Below, one piece after another: positions 23,296 to 35,524 of a DNA stretch of 64,000 nucleotides. The DNA lies in the NCBI GenBank assembly GCA_022497155.1, contig MU385728.1:248001-312000 (forward strand). The letters are read 5' to 3'. The notes under the pieces are model-generated. The model was not told the origin of the DNA and searched no databases. It worked only from the letters and a program-made list of their open reading frames with translations. The position numbers and the translations under genes are program-made. This stretch comes from Whalleya microplaca (lineage: Eukaryota; Ascomycota; Sordariomycetes; Xylariales; Xylariaceae). Within the stretch, counting starts at the first letter, position 1; each line of letters starts with the position of its first letter.

Positions 23296-24570
23296 ATGGC
23301 TGACAAACCAACATCACCATCAGCTCTTTACGCAAATACCAACTTCGGCACTCAAATACCAACCAACTCGCATTCTTTTCCGCAATCCACCCACCATCAC
23401 AACAAACCCTCAATTGCGCCCTCTACTTCGTCAATGGAGTCGGAACCCAAAAAACCTCTTGACATCAGTAATCTGATGTCGCCCCCGGAACCACCCAGGT
23501 TTGAATCATTCTCACAAGGCCACGCTTCGAGAGCCATGGGTCCAATGATTTCCGATATTCGACAGCCGATGGGTCCACATCCGCCGCTGTCACCCCCTAT
23601 CTCTCCAGCTACCAAGACCGACGACCGTCATGTTAGCGTTGCGACATCCATACGCACTCCCGTTAGAGACCCCATCCTGTATCCCGCGCAGGATGTCACA
23701 AATACGCCACCTCAGCAACCGCTGTTTGTTCCAGATGACAACCTGGACACCCGACGAATCGTCGACGACCATATGGTCTCTAGGCCTAGAGAGCTTTTTA
23801 GAGAAGCAACCCCACCTAGGCGGGAGGATTATGAGTTGATGTTATTCTTCAAGTCGCAAGTGATGAAGAATTATAAGAAGAATCCAGGTTCGTGGCTTCG
23901 GCGAGAGCGTAGCCTTCTACTGGCGGATAGACGGGCTGCAGCGAAAAACAGCCAACAGAAACTGCAGCCCCTCCTCCCAGCGAAGCCGTCCCAGGTTCGA
24001 AAAGAAACGCAACGGGCCAAACCTCAAAAGCCAGCCAAGGTGACCAAGACGGCCAAGGTGACGAAACCAGCTCAATCTCAGGCACCAGCAGGCCCACGTC
24101 CCATTCGATCATACCCTTCGCCCGGCCCCAAGCAAACCCCAAACCGTGGTCCCAGTGCCACACCCGACCCAGCACCGCGCCGCGCAGTAGCCCCGAACCG
24201 TGAGGATAAGGATTTTGAATCGCTTCCCGATTTCTGTCCGCCTACCGATTCGCTACCGAGTAAAGCGAATAGTCTCAAGGTGGATTGGAAAGGAACTCCA
24301 ATTGATCTAGGCAATGACCCTCACCGCCACCTCCTTCACCCGGATGAGGTCGCGCTGGCTGCTAATCTGAGACTCGACTGCGCCACCTACCTTACGAGCA
24401 AGCGGAGGATGTTCTCCCGGCGTCTCGAGTGTCTTCGCATGGGCAAAGAGTTCCGCAAGACGGACGCGCAGCAGGCCTGTAAGATTGACGTTAATAAGGC
24501 ATCGAAACTATGGACCGCGTTTGATAAAGTTGGTTGGCTGAGCAAAGGTTGGATGAATAACTTTCTATAA
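23296..24570 (+). CDS. SWIRM domain protein (Fun19/Laf type)
   Basis: Single exon, 424 residues, start in a good context (taccATGgc). Residues 1-150 are low-complexity, rich in Pro, Ser and His. At about 180-200 there is an EDYELMLFFKSQVMKNY block. A basic Lys/Pro-rich linker follows (AKVTKTAKVTKPAQ, a short internal repeat). The C-terminal 95 residues form a SWIRM domain: LHPDEVALAANLRLDCATYL, then SKRRMF, then GKEFRKTDAQQACKIDVNKA and SKLWTAFDKVGW. SWIRM is a DNA/nucleosome-binding helical module. This architecture matches the yeast Fun19/YOR338W and S. pombe Laf1/Laf2 group, the latter linked to the Clr6 histone deacetylase complex. Expected location is the nucleus. The upstream leader is long and contains short ATG frames. 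Confidence 0.88.
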   Translation: MADKPTSPSALYANTNFGTQIPTNSHSFPQSTHHHNKPSIAPSTSSMESEPKKPLDISNLMSPPEPPRFESFSQGHASRAMGPMISDIRQPMGPHPPLSPPISPATKTDDRHVSVATSIRTPVRDPILYPAQDVTNTPPQQPLFVPDDNLDTRRIVDDHMVSRPRELFREATPPRREDYELMLFFKSQVMKNYKKNPGSWLRRERSLLLADRRAAAKNSQQKLQPLLPAKPSQVRKETQRAKPQKPAKVTKTAKVTKPAQSQAPAGPRPIRSYPSPGPKQTPNRGPSATPDPAPRRAVAPNREDKDFESLPDFCPPTDSLPSKANSLKVDWKGTPIDLGNDPHRHLLHPDEVALAANLRLDCATYLTSKRRMFSRRLECLRMGKEFRKTDAQQACKIDVNKASKLWTAFDKVGWLSKGWMNNFL

Positions 24571-27037
24571 GGGGCTCCATCGAAGATTTACGATTCATCT
24601 GGTATGGGTCGTCCCATGATTAGATGCAAGCTCTACTCACGAATCTCCACCGCCTCATACACTTCACGATCTACGCATGTTGGTTACGGTCGGCTTAGGC
24701 GGTCTTGGCCTGTCGGGACTTTCATTATTACCACCAGATTGGTCTATGAAATGCATTCATTTCCTTTGTCAAATTTGATTTTACTCTCATGGCGAAGTGT
24801 GCTTCGTCCAGCGTCATCACAACACACAGGGGATTTGGTATACGGTACAACACAGCATAAGGGAAATCTTGCAATGATACCCGGAGTGAGCAGATTCCTC
24901 TCCCCAAGGTCACCTCCACTCCACAATTTCATTTTCCTGGCCATTAAGGTCGGTCGGTCGGTTGTTTTGGTTTGGCTTTACCCCCATCACGGATACCTCT
25001 GCATTCATGTATGGCGTTCTCTCGGTCGAACAGAGTGTGATATTGATTTCATTTGATTATTGGCAAGATACCGAATTTGGAATCAGCGGACGTATTCACC
25101 TGTCATCTCTTTACTCAGAAAGCTATATTGATAACATCAGTCTTGTGGCGAGCATTTGAAACGGAGGGTACGGCTTGGCTTATTGGAATTTTCTATGCTT
25201 GACTGCGAAATTGATGGTGTCCTATCGACATAGTAGCAGCAGCACAGCACCTGTATCCAGAGATGTCACCAGCGAATACATATTTAACCATAATAATTGT
25301 TTGGATACTGTACTCAACTCGTTTCATCGTGATTGATTTCGAATTGTGATAAGCCACTCTCTATCATGTCTGACCGCATTTTGCCATTAACCTCGCGATG
25401 AGATTTCACATGCAAATCATCGTCACCCCGCCAATGCACTGAAGTTAAATAAGACCACCTTATCAAGGGTGATTTTAACCCAGCCCTACGGTACACGCTA
25501 CTACGATAGCAAGCCGAGCCGGCTCGTCCATGGCCCCCCCTCCCCTTGCCTTAGCGCACCTACTTGGCTGAGCCGCCTCCCGCCGGATCAGCGGTGTGGG
25601 ATGTCAAGGTTAGACGTAGATCTGTCTGGGGTAGGTAGAGTCTTGGTGATGTCACCCTGCCCTCGCTCTCCCTCTCTCCGTCTCTCTCCATGTCTTCTCC
25701 CGTTCAAATCGGCACGATACCTAGCTAATTCGAAGCGTCTGTTGAGTCGACAGGTAAAGTAATTAGCGTAGCTTCTTTAGTGGCAACGCCCAGGGCAGAA
25801 GGGGGAACTTGGTCATCGACGGTTCATCTGCGAAAACGCGGTGTAGCTAGCGCGCGAACGAACGGGGCTGCGGCGCGCCCCGGATTGGCACCGTCGCATC
25901 GCATGGCCCATCTAGCGCCATTGCAAGTGCAGTTGCAGTGCCGCGCCGCGCAGTGCAGCGCATGGCATGGCATGGATCCGCGGTCAGGTTGTTCGGGTTG
26001 TTTTTCTAGTTTTCTTTTTCGCTCTCTTTTTGCCTATATGGGCACATGCGCATACATACATACATGCGTACGTACGCGGTAGACCTACGTTGCATTCCGA
26101 CTGCTGCCCAGAGTTCATAGGGACTCGCTAATCGAGATTCCGCTCCCGACAGTCGGATGTATGTACTGCGTATGTACGATACCTTTGGGCACGGTAGGTA
26201 GGCAGATCGCTTGGCGGAGCGAGAAAAAGCCTTGGCGGCTGGAAATCAAGGTTCGAGAACCTTTGTTTCAATGGGTTGCGCATGGATGATAACCAAACCG
26301 TAGATAACCACACGGTACCTGTGCACAAACCTAACCTAACCTACATAGGACTGCAACCTAGGTCGATCTTCTACAACGGCTTGTGGCTTCACGTTAGGGG
26401 GTTAGATCTTGCAGGAACTCTGCTGCAACACCTAGTGGTACTAGAGATGCCGCATGCAGATTGGATACACTAACCGACCAAGGGAGGGAGCAAAAGGGGA
26501 AATACCCAGATTACCCCTGTTTCTTCTAGAAGAGGCAGTGACTGTTTGTCTGTCACAGTGTTGTACTTGATTGTAGGGAATATGAGCGTACAAAAGCAGT
26601 TTTGCGTCACGACTGAACACAGGTGCAGTGTACAGACACTTTAGCGTTCGGAAACGCTCAGGGTCCCAATGCGGCGACACAGCAATTATCCAAAGCTTCA
26701 TGGATTAGTGGTAGGGGTTGTGAACCCCAGAGTAGCAGGCGTGTCTGCAATGGGTGTGTTCTATTTGAATTGATGTTGCGAAGTCAATCGTCATAGGCAG
26801 TCTGTATTCTGTTCAGAGGAATTCTGTAGTACTACATCAAGTCTCACGGGTTTAACAAGTTGCACATTGATGAAGAATTGACGATAGCGTCAATTTTCTC
26901 GCATCTAATAAGTACATGGCATTCTCCCAATGTTTGACATGTTACCACCGAAGCGACCGGAGCAGGCTTCCCTAGCCATGCAGAACAGACCTTGCACCAT
27001 ATCTAACCCAATTGCCGGCTCCGGTCACGAAATTAAT
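24571..27037. other. intergenic, SWIRM gene to SDR gene (convergent)
   Basis: No supported gene. A GC-rich island lies at about 25500-25990 with a (GGCAT)n tract near 25960. A short TTAGG-type tract (cctaacctaacctac) is at about 26329-26343. Confidence 0.5.
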
Positions 27038-28027
27038 TTATTGACCCGCCGCAAGGGTATATCCACCGTCGACAGCCACAGTCTGGCCATTTAGATATTG
27101 GTTTGCGGCGAAGAACAATATCGTCTGCGCCATGTCATCGTCTTGTCCCGGACGGCCAGCCGGCACCTTCTCCGCGTACTTCTCCTTCGGGATGTGACTC
27201 TTCTGGTCCTCGCTACTCTGCCCCGTCGTCATCTCGCTCGGGAACACGCCCGGCGCAATCGCGTTCACGCGCACCTTCAGCTTGTTGCTCGCGATCTCGC
27301 TGGCCAACATGCGAGTCAAGTGATTCGCGGCGCCCTTCGACGCGTTATACGAGAAGTGATGCTGGGCCGTCTTGACCAGGCCGCTGATGGAGGAGATATT
27401 GATGACGGTGCCCGACCAGCCGGGATGCCGCTGCGACGACTTCTGCAGCAGCGGCAGGAAGGCCGTGGTGGTGAAGAAGAGCTGCGGCACGTTCGTGCGG
27501 TACACATCGACCCAGTCCTCGAAGGTGGACTTGTCGTTGTCGAACAGGTTCTTCTTCATCTCCTCCGCGGTCTGCGCCTCCGTCTGCATCGTCGGGCCGC
27601 TGATGCCGGCGTTGTTGACCAGGATGCAGAGACACGCCTCGCGCGACTCGATCTCCTTAACCAGATTCGCGATCTGGCCCTTGTCGGAGATGTCGCATTG
27701 CAACGGGATGATGGAATCCTTGCCTTCCGAGTATTTCTCGACTACCCGGTCGAGCTTCTCCTGTGTTCGTCCCGTGATGTACACCCTCGCTCCATTGGCA
27801 ACGAGCGCTTGCGTTGCCATCAAGCCAATGCCTGATCCCCCACCTGCATTGAACATTTAGCCGACTCATAAACCTCACTTTTCTATGTAATTGCCATGCT
27901 GGATCCAGGATTGTATGTGGATTGCAGAGGTCCGTTATAAAAGCTTACCCGTGATGAGGGCGACCCTGCCTTTCATGTCGAAGAGCTTGTCGCGGGTGAA
28001 CCCTGCGTTCGCCTTGTTGGAAGACAT
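27038..28027 (-). CDS. short-chain dehydrogenase/reductase (SDR)
   Basis: Classical SDR oxidoreductase using NAD(P)H. Two exons (28027-27949 and 27843-27038, 105-nt intron) give 294 residues. The Rossmann motif TGGGSGIG is at about 26-33 and is rebuilt across the intron. CDISDKGQ follows, then NNAG at about 103-106, catalytic Ser in NISSISG (about 177), Tyr-x3-Lys in YNASKGA (Tyr about 192, Lys about 196), and a C-terminal GQTVAVDGGYTLAAGQ. All catalytic residues are present. An insertion after NNAG (MQTEAQTAEEMKKNLFDND) is longer than in most SDRs. ATG 28027 is preferred over in-frame ATG 28033 and over further upstream ATGs, because homologous SDRs begin with a short MSS-type leader; this choice is uncertain. 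It lies in tandem downstream of the MFS gene, suggesting but not proving shared metabolism. Confidence 0.92.
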
Positions 28028-29337
28028 TCTCATCGATTGGATTGATGCTGATCTCTGGTATTGCGGCTGCTGTAAGTAGATTGATGGTATCACACGGGTG
28101 GCCGCTTGAAATGTAATGAGAGGTACACCAGCACGCGAAATGATGCTGGAAAGGGATCCCTTATGGTGGGAAATGGTACGAGCGACTGGAGAGATCATGA
28201 CGTCTCGGTGTTTCAATCAATGACAAAGAATTCATGTTGAAAGTAAACAGCTACGGGCAGGAAATGAACTCTTGTATGTCATGTACACCTCGATTGAAGG
28301 CTTGTTGAGGAAGTCATGACGAAATTGAGCCTCACAGTCGGCAACAAACAAGTGGGTAGCTGGCCACAGCCGAGACATATGCCCATATCGGGGTTCTGAT
28401 TGGCGGTTGGGTTCTGATGCTCCATATATTGCCTATGGTGAGCAGGAGGGGATGGTCCGGAGACAACATTCTGTTCACACGCACAAGATACCAGCAGTTA
28501 TTTCAATTTCAATGAAGCCTAATTTCACACGTCTATATCATCATTTGATGCGTCTTGTTTTAATCAATCGAGACCCTCCACTATGTAGCTAGGTAGCGAC
28601 TCGGTTGTCTAAGACTAGGTATCTACTTTCACACGATCAGTTATGATAGACAACACGAATCTACATGAACATAGTCTGCTTTGACCTTACAATTTTATAT
28701 AGGAATTTTGCTAACGTTCAAGAATTCAAGTCCTATCATACAGTTTCTCCAGTCCCAGAACCTCTCAGTACACTGTAGAAAGTCCTTGTGTATCGTATGA
28801 CGTGACGAGTTGCGAGTTATCCCATCGCCAGTTTCATTTGTAGATGGTTTTTGAGAAGATGAGTTAGACGGATCAAATACTCGACTACTAGCAGAGGTTG
28901 GGGGAAAGGTCGGCCCTCAGCTGAGCCCCCAAGCTTGATTTTGACTCCTGGTAGAGACAATGTCAAAAGTTTATTTTATGCTAAAAGTCAGATACGAATT
29001 GTATCTCAGGCACAGTATTAGGTGGCAGAACGCTAGATAGTGTGGGATCCTATGGTTAAACACAGATGTATGAGCTAGCAGAAACTTGTGATTGGTCAAA
29101 GTCTGTATTGAGAGGGTTACAAATGCAAACCGACAGGTGCAAAATGAAGATCGCTGCCGCCTCTTCTCTATAGTTCCCCTTACCACCCCCACAACAGAAG
29201 CTTCAATATGTGAACGTGATCTCATATCATCTTGCTTGCGCAGTCTTTTCTTACCTCTATATGGCAAATAGTCTAAATTGACCAGCGTTATCTATACCGT
29301 GCCCCCATGCTATACCATCTATGCAATGCACCTGAAC
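28028..29337. other. intergenic between tandem MFS and SDR genes
   Basis: Promoter of the SDR gene and 3' flank of the MFS gene, both reverse. No further gene is supported. Confidence 0.55.
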
Positions 29338-31469
29338 CTAAGGGGTGTTCCGGTTGTCTAGCGTCCTTTCCTCTTTATCATCGCTCGTCTCTGGGTCGCC
29401 TTTTAGCACTATGTTAGGAACAAAATAACAACTAAGTAGACACAAGCCTAGCAACGGCGCCATTGTGATGAATACAGCGTTAACGCCCTTTGTCTTGGCG
29501 TCGAACATTACTGAATCCCATTCTTCGAAGCCAGGGGTCCCATTCGCCCAGCTACCCTCTGACTGGATCAACTGGTCCCTAATAGAAGGGGGGATGTTAT
29601 CTGGAAGCGCCGACGTAGTTACTTCAAATCGAATGGCCGTCGACACCGCTAAGCCGGCGGTTGCCCCTAGCATACGCATTAGGTTGCGCGTTGATGTGGC
29701 CACGGCACGGTCTTCCGGTCTAGATAGAGCCTGTAACGCAACCAGAGCTGGTAATATGTTAGGAAAGGCATTCGGTCGATAGGAATTGTAAATCTTACCA
29801 GGTTGCATAATAAACCCAGCTCCAGCTCCCTCAATAGCCAACACCACAACATATATGGCCACCGGAGTAGTTTGCGCAAATAAAACCTTCAAACCAGCAC
29901 CCACCGTCCATAATGCCATCCCCGAATATAGGACAGGGCCAAATCTATATATTTAGTTAGAATACTATTACGATATCGTAGGTAATGATATTTTACCTCT
30001 CAAGTTTAGTCATAATCGGTCCTGAAATGACTCCAAAGATGCTCTGAAAAAGTAATAACGGTAAAATAAAGGTCGCACTTTGAAGGGGGGTATAACCCCG
30101 AACATCCTGGAAATAAATGGGAATAAAGTATAAATCTGCATGCCATACCCAAGCGTATAGTAAGCTCTGGAAATAGAGAGCGGTCGTCGATTTATCGCTG
30201 AATAGACGGGATGGGATTATGGGGATGCGGGCTAGGCGCTTTTCTATAAACCCAAACAGGATACAAAATAGGCCTCCAATAGTCAACATGGAAATGACAA
30301 GAGGGCTATTCCATGGAAAGGTGCTCCCTCCAGAGTTAATAGGGACCTGGCAATATAATTAGTAAGTATTGTTACTGTCTTGATAGCCGTGATGTCTCTT
30401 TCGAGACGGCTGGGCAGATTGGAAATCCCCGACGTGTTGAAAACAAATCGAGGAACGTAGGACTCACAAGGAGAAAGACTATCCCCGTCACTGCAGTGAA
30501 AATTCCTAGCCAGTCAATCTTTGCCATCTTTTCTCGCCAACTCCCAACGACGGGTTTCAAGGGAAGGAATATCCAAGTCAGGACCATACACCCTGCGGCA
30601 AGAATCGGAGACACCCAGAAGGTCCATCTCCAGCCTTCGGGATCTCGCAACAACGCAGCTGCTATAAAGGGCCCAGTGGAAGACCCTAATCCGATAGCGG
30701 CACTAAGCATCCCCTGATATTTTCCTCGCTCTTTCAGACTAACAAGGTCGCTCACGATTATAGATACCAACGAACTGATTCCGCCGCCGCCAATACCGCT
30801 CAGTGCACGACAGGTATACAACCATATCATATTCTGAGCAAATCCGCAAAGAATATCTCCGAAAATGAGAAAACTGATCTAGAGTGTCTGGAGTCAGTAA
30901 TTTGTATTTGTGGGAATTTTCATATAGGGTCTTAAGGCTCTTAAAGGGGGAAAGGGGGGAAAGAGGGGCGTTGATCCACGAGATCAGGAATAGAAGTGAT
31001 GATAAATAATTAGAAAGTTACTTACGCAGATCATAAGCACTGGTTTACGACCAAAAATATCCGACAAACGTCCATATAGCGGCTGGAACACCGTTTGCCC
31101 CAATAAGTATGCGGTACCGGTCCAGGTGATAGTGTTTCCTGCATCTAAGGAGTGGGAGATAGCTGGCAGAGCCGTGGACACAGAATTGACATCGAAATAC
31201 GAGATAAAGAATATAAAGGCCAAACAAGTATAAGCAATCATGAGCCGGTGGAATGGTAACCGGGACGATTGATCATGAATCTGATCAGACTCTCCGCCCT
31301 CGTTGGTCTTCTCTATTGTTTCAACAACAAGTCCGGTCGCTGACGACGAGGCTGTAGAGGATAGGAGACCAGGTGAGCCATGATGACTAGCTAGCTTCCA
31401 TTCAGCCTTCTCGTCAGATACATCGGTAGATGAGTCGCGAGGTGATGGAGTGAGAGACTGGATAGTCAT
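29338..31469 (-). CDS. MFS transporter, DHA2-like (14-TM drug:H+ antiporter type)
   Basis: Polytopic efflux-type transporter of the plasma membrane. Five exons (31469-31026, 30878-30468, 30346-29997, 29944-29799, 29747-29338) give 586 residues. A hydrophilic N-terminus of about 85 residues precedes TM1 (LMIAYTCLAFIFFISYFDV). Motif A is GRLSDIFGRKPVLM at about 133-146. A glycine-rich loop LSGIGGGGISSLVSIIVSD and KERGKYQG follow, then GPFIAAALL. The second half holds WHADLYFIPIYFQDVRGYTP, LVALQALSRPEDRAVATS and the last helix (MAPLLGLCLLSCYFV). Start chosen at ATG 31469; the longer frame begins with GTG. Intron 4 is 51 nt and keeps the frame if retained, with a cctaac branch site. Substrate unknown. 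The adjacent SDR gene suggests export of, or resistance to, a small molecule (inference). Confidence 0.9.
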
Positions 31470-34400
31470 TGTAGTTGACGCTTGTAGAATGGGCTCGTCT
31501 AGTGTAGTACAATAAAATACGATCACGACACCGTTATGAAGTTAGGTTCGATAATTTCAACTCGCTGAACAATTAGAGCCGCTGCCCAGTACTTTAAAGG
31601 AATGGCAAATAGTAGACTAGCATAGCCTCCAAATGAACGCGAGAAGAGCTACAACAGATGAGTACAGTAGTAAGCTTCAAGAATAAGCTGCAACCGGGTA
31701 AGCAGGTTAGTGATGCTTCATAAAACACCATATCAGGAATATCATGACCATTTCTGTTGGCACTATATTACAGATAGCAATTGTATTTGTTATTCATATA
31801 CATTTCGTGTATGAAGTTGATATGGTAACATTTCACGCTAGTATATCTATTTCAAATATCTAAAGGCAAAGAGAACGTTCGCCATTGCGTAATACAGATA
31901 TGCAGTTACTATATTTCATGTCGTTTTCTGAGCACGGAAACTCGCTGTATGTCTTGGAGTACCTCTCTCCCATTTCTTGGCGACACTAAGAGTTTGCCTC
32001 TACATACCACGTCACGCCCCAATATGCTCCAATTACTATACAGATCCGTGGTTTCAGGCACTCGACTTCTGATGTTTGACCCCAATCCCTGGTATCTTTT
32101 GTTATAACACTGCTTTTAGCCCTACCTAAGATCGATTCGTTTGATATAAAGCAGTTTCAAGCACCCCATCGCTTCTAATCTTCATCGTCATCTCAAATTT
32201 GTCTAGTAAGATCCAATTGCATGACAACTAGACTCCGATTAGATAATTTGTTCCTAAATATATGCGTCCAATAATAAATGAGATTTCATTAAATGAGTGT
32301 TGCCCCAACGTAAAACTCAATGATTGGAATGAAACTTTCCTGAATGGGTGAGCCTAAGCTAATTCAATGCGACTTTCCTGAACAAGCGCTCCCATTACCT
32401 AACAAGGGTACAGGATAATAGACCATAGGCTAGAAGAGGTCATGCAAGGGGTTATTTCTCGATGTTTTCTATCCTCCCACTGTAGGTACTCAGCCGTTGG
32501 GGATTTTTGGAATCTCCCAACCCAGCGTTTTCTTGCCTTGCCTTACGCAAGATAATCTCTTGGAGCTGAAAACCTTCTTTTGCATGTGAAACCTGTTTAC
32601 CGTTTTCTAGTGGTCGAGGTTCCTGCGGTATGTAATGATGTTCTCTCAAGCTGTAGAAGCTCTGGTCTTCTACTTGCTGTTGTTGGGTCTCATAAGTCCA
32701 AGCACACAGTTCTCATGTAACTCTGCCGTGCTGTTGCTGCGCCACGATCACTTCCTGCCGCTACTTCGTTTTCGTCAGTTTCGTCGTCTTGAGATAATGT
32801 CAGACTCGTCAACTCCCCTTCAATTCCTTTCGAGTGTACTTGTTGTGCTAAATCATTGCATGACGCTGGAGAGTCCGGTAACTCGTAATTCACTTGCATA
32901 AAGCAATACAGCCATGATGGTGGAACGAACGTTCTGAGACTGATACTGTTGAACATGCAAAGCAATGATATACTAAGAGGAACAGGCTTCGCTTTTATAC
33001 TATCAATCTACCACTCAATCTACCTAATAATAGAAGCCGAAATCCGATTAAGAGGGTAGCCAAATCTTCCTAATGAGAAAATCTGGGGCAGGGCTTGAGA
33101 AGGGCCGAAAGATGAATCGAGGCAATAGAGAGGACTGTTCAATTACTATCTACCTACGTCCCCGCAGATTCAAATAAGCCCAGCCACTAAGGAGGCCTTG
33201 ATAGTGACGGACATGGTTCGCTAGGTATCTTGTAGGCGAAACGGCAGACTACTATGTACCAACAAGTCAGCAACAAGCCAACAACGAATTCAATGATGGG
33301 AATAGTATGAATGAAACAGGAAATCATATAAGATATTGAATTATGGGGAGTAGAAATGAGGCCGCTCGCACGGCGGAAAAGAATTTAACGAGGTGTGCCT
33401 ATATGTAAGCTAACACATTGAAGCCTTTTATCCAGATGTTGTGTGTCCAGTTATCATGCAGGTGCTATGAGTGCCTTTAGTTTGTGAGTTAAATTTGAGT
33501 GTTGCATCAACTCAGTTTTCTATTCGTACAATTAGTTCTAAGGCCCTATCTTAAATAGCGCGTTTTGGGAGAACAGTTCTCAACATGAGCGCCTGGTGGC
33601 TTGAGGCTATTTGAAAATCTTAGGTACATACAATTAGGTAAGTTATCAGTGACACCTTTCCGCGCTGTCAAGACACGCCAATGAACAGAAAATAGATGAA
33701 GGGAATAACATACTACCAGCTTAGCTTCGTGTGACAAGTAGTTTGAAAAATGGCCGGGAGCTTGCAGAGAAAATGCCCGAGTCCGGATACTTGCAGATCT
33801 TCTCCACCTTGAGGCTGAAGGAAGGTAGTAATGGTGGTGGGGATACTAATATGTTCTATGTATGTATTACTCCCGTCCGATCCAGGGACCAGCCAGGGTC
33901 ATTAGACAGGTGACAGGTGCACCTAGCATCCAAAAGGTCTACAAGGATCACAGAGATGAGTAGGTATTAGAGTACTTAGTAATATTGAGATGAAGTTGTT
34001 ACTGACGATCATCGCCATACGCGGAATGGAGCAGGCTATTAATTGTGGTCGAATCACTAATATAATCTGTAGCTTACTTATATCGTTGGATCGAGAGCTC
34101 GCTTAAATTTTTGCAAAAGAAAACGCTCAGGTACTCAACATTTGTTGGCTACCTATGCCACTTATCAACAGAACAACGACTTACGTTAGAGAAAGCCGGC
34201 AAATATATACACGACCGTCGTATATATTCAGTAATTAGACAGTACAGTACGTATATCTAGTATGTAAATAGTCACACGACCTAGATGGACAGGAAGAACA
34301 CATACGAAACAATATAAAAACTAGATTCTTTGGCACAGATGTTATTTGGCAGGGGATGTTGATTCCCCCACAATTTGGTGCTGGCCGACTCCGTACGTAC

Positions 34401-34709
34401 ACACAATCCAAGAGTACAATTAAGAAGTACCGGCAGACCTTGCCCACATTGAAAAAGCTTAGTCAAACGACCATTGAAGATGTAACAGAAGTAACGAGAT
34501 TATTACTATTGCTGACCCTTACTCTAGACAGCCTTTTCGGCACATGGCGCTGAACTCAGACTTTGTTACTCATCATTGCAGGTTTCGACAGTCTATACAG
34601 TAAGAAGTATGAATTACAATGCATCAGCTAGCTAGTATAAGTATAACCTGGAGCTGCCACCAAGAACTGCAATCCCACAGCCAAGACACCGTGCCACAAG
34701 TAGTTCAAG
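31470..34709. other. intergenic, MFS gene to HD-domain gene
   Basis: Mostly AT-rich. The only coding-like signal is a pair of abutting reverse-strand frames at 32452-32965 (listed separately). Otherwise no supported gene. Confidence 0.5.
32452..32965 (-). other. possible small or decayed gene (two abutting frames)
   Basis: A reverse frame from 32965 contains hydrophilic sequence (SLTLSQDDETDENEVAAGSD) and stops at about 32690. Another frame overlaps its end by about 25 bases and continues with Gln- and charge-rich sequence (YETQQQQVEDQSFYSL, HHYIPQEPRPLENGKQ) to a stop at 32452. The composition looks more like protein than the surrounding AT-rich DNA. No GT-AG intron of plausible length joins the two frames, so this may be a frameshifted remnant or chance. 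No family was recognised. Confidence 0.25.
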
Positions 34710-35524
34710 ATGCCGTCAATCAAGAGTACATGCTCGTCCCTGTTTTCCCTCCTGGCCTTCGTGCCGTCGACCATTCAAGGTCCCGTAGCCCTCAACTCAG
34801 GCTACCCGACGACTACAAGGGCAGGCGTGGAGGTCGTCGACACGCCTATTGTCCAATCTGCGTATGACTTTAGTCGCTTGCACCTCAATGACTTCACCTT
34901 CAAGCATAGCGTGCGCGCTTGGCTCTACGGAGCGCTCATGATCCAGCATAACACAAACTTCTCGTCGCGTGTCGATCTCGAGATCCACGCTGTCTCTACC
35001 CTGTTGCACGATCTGGGCTGGGACTCGACGCCTAATTCTACGCTCATCAGCCCGGACAGACGTTTCGAGGTCGACGGAGCCGTTGCATCCAGAGACTTCA
35101 TCAGGACTCACCAGGACGGCCAGTACTGGGACGAGAATCGTGTCCAGCTTGTCTGGGATGCTATTGCGCTGCACACCACCCGAAACATTGCTTATTACAA
35201 GCAGATCGAAGTGGAGGTTGTCAGCCGCAGCATTGCGCTTGACTTCGACGGCCCGGGAACCACGGGCATCACCGACGAAGAATACGATGCAGTCACCGCC
35301 GAGTATCCCAAGGATGACCTGAAGGCTGGCACGAACTCGACATTGATCTGGCTCTGTGAAACGAAACCAGCCACTACATACGGTAAGAGTCTCATTCATA
35401 GATAACATAATGAACATTCATTAATATCATATTAGACAACTGGGTCCAGTCATGGGGACAGTATGTGGAGAACTATACCCTCGACGGCAACTCACGTTTC
35501 TATACTATCTTCAAGTACTTGTAA
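34710..35524 (+). CDS. HD-domain protein, cyanamide-hydratase-like, with signal peptide
   Basis: Two exons (34710-35382, 35436-35524) encode 253 residues. The first 24 residues look like a signal peptide (short basic start, hydrophobic SSLFSLLAFVPS). The HD fold is visible as FKHSVRAWLYG (His about 66), then EIHAVSTLLHDLGW with the HD pair at about 100-101, then FEVDGAVASRDFI and VWDAIALHTT. These match the order in the fungal cyanamide-hydratase-like HD group, metal-dependent enzymes including those converting cyanamide to urea. N-glycosylation sequons are present (for example NTNFSS, PNSTL, TNSTL), consistent with secretion. Splicing rebuilds an Asp before NWVQSWGQYVENYTLDG. A signal peptide on this fold is unusual, because the characterised relatives are cytosolic. 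Actual substrate is unknown. Confidence 0.82.

Noticed and set aside
25780..26082. 100-codon frame in a GC-rich island
   Set aside because: Composition-driven, with Ala/Arg/His bias and microsatellite content; no motif.
27098..27835. 245-codon forward frame antisense to the SDR gene
   Set aside because: Arg/Leu-rich mirror of a GC-rich coding exon; the opposite strand has a complete SDR with catalytic motifs.
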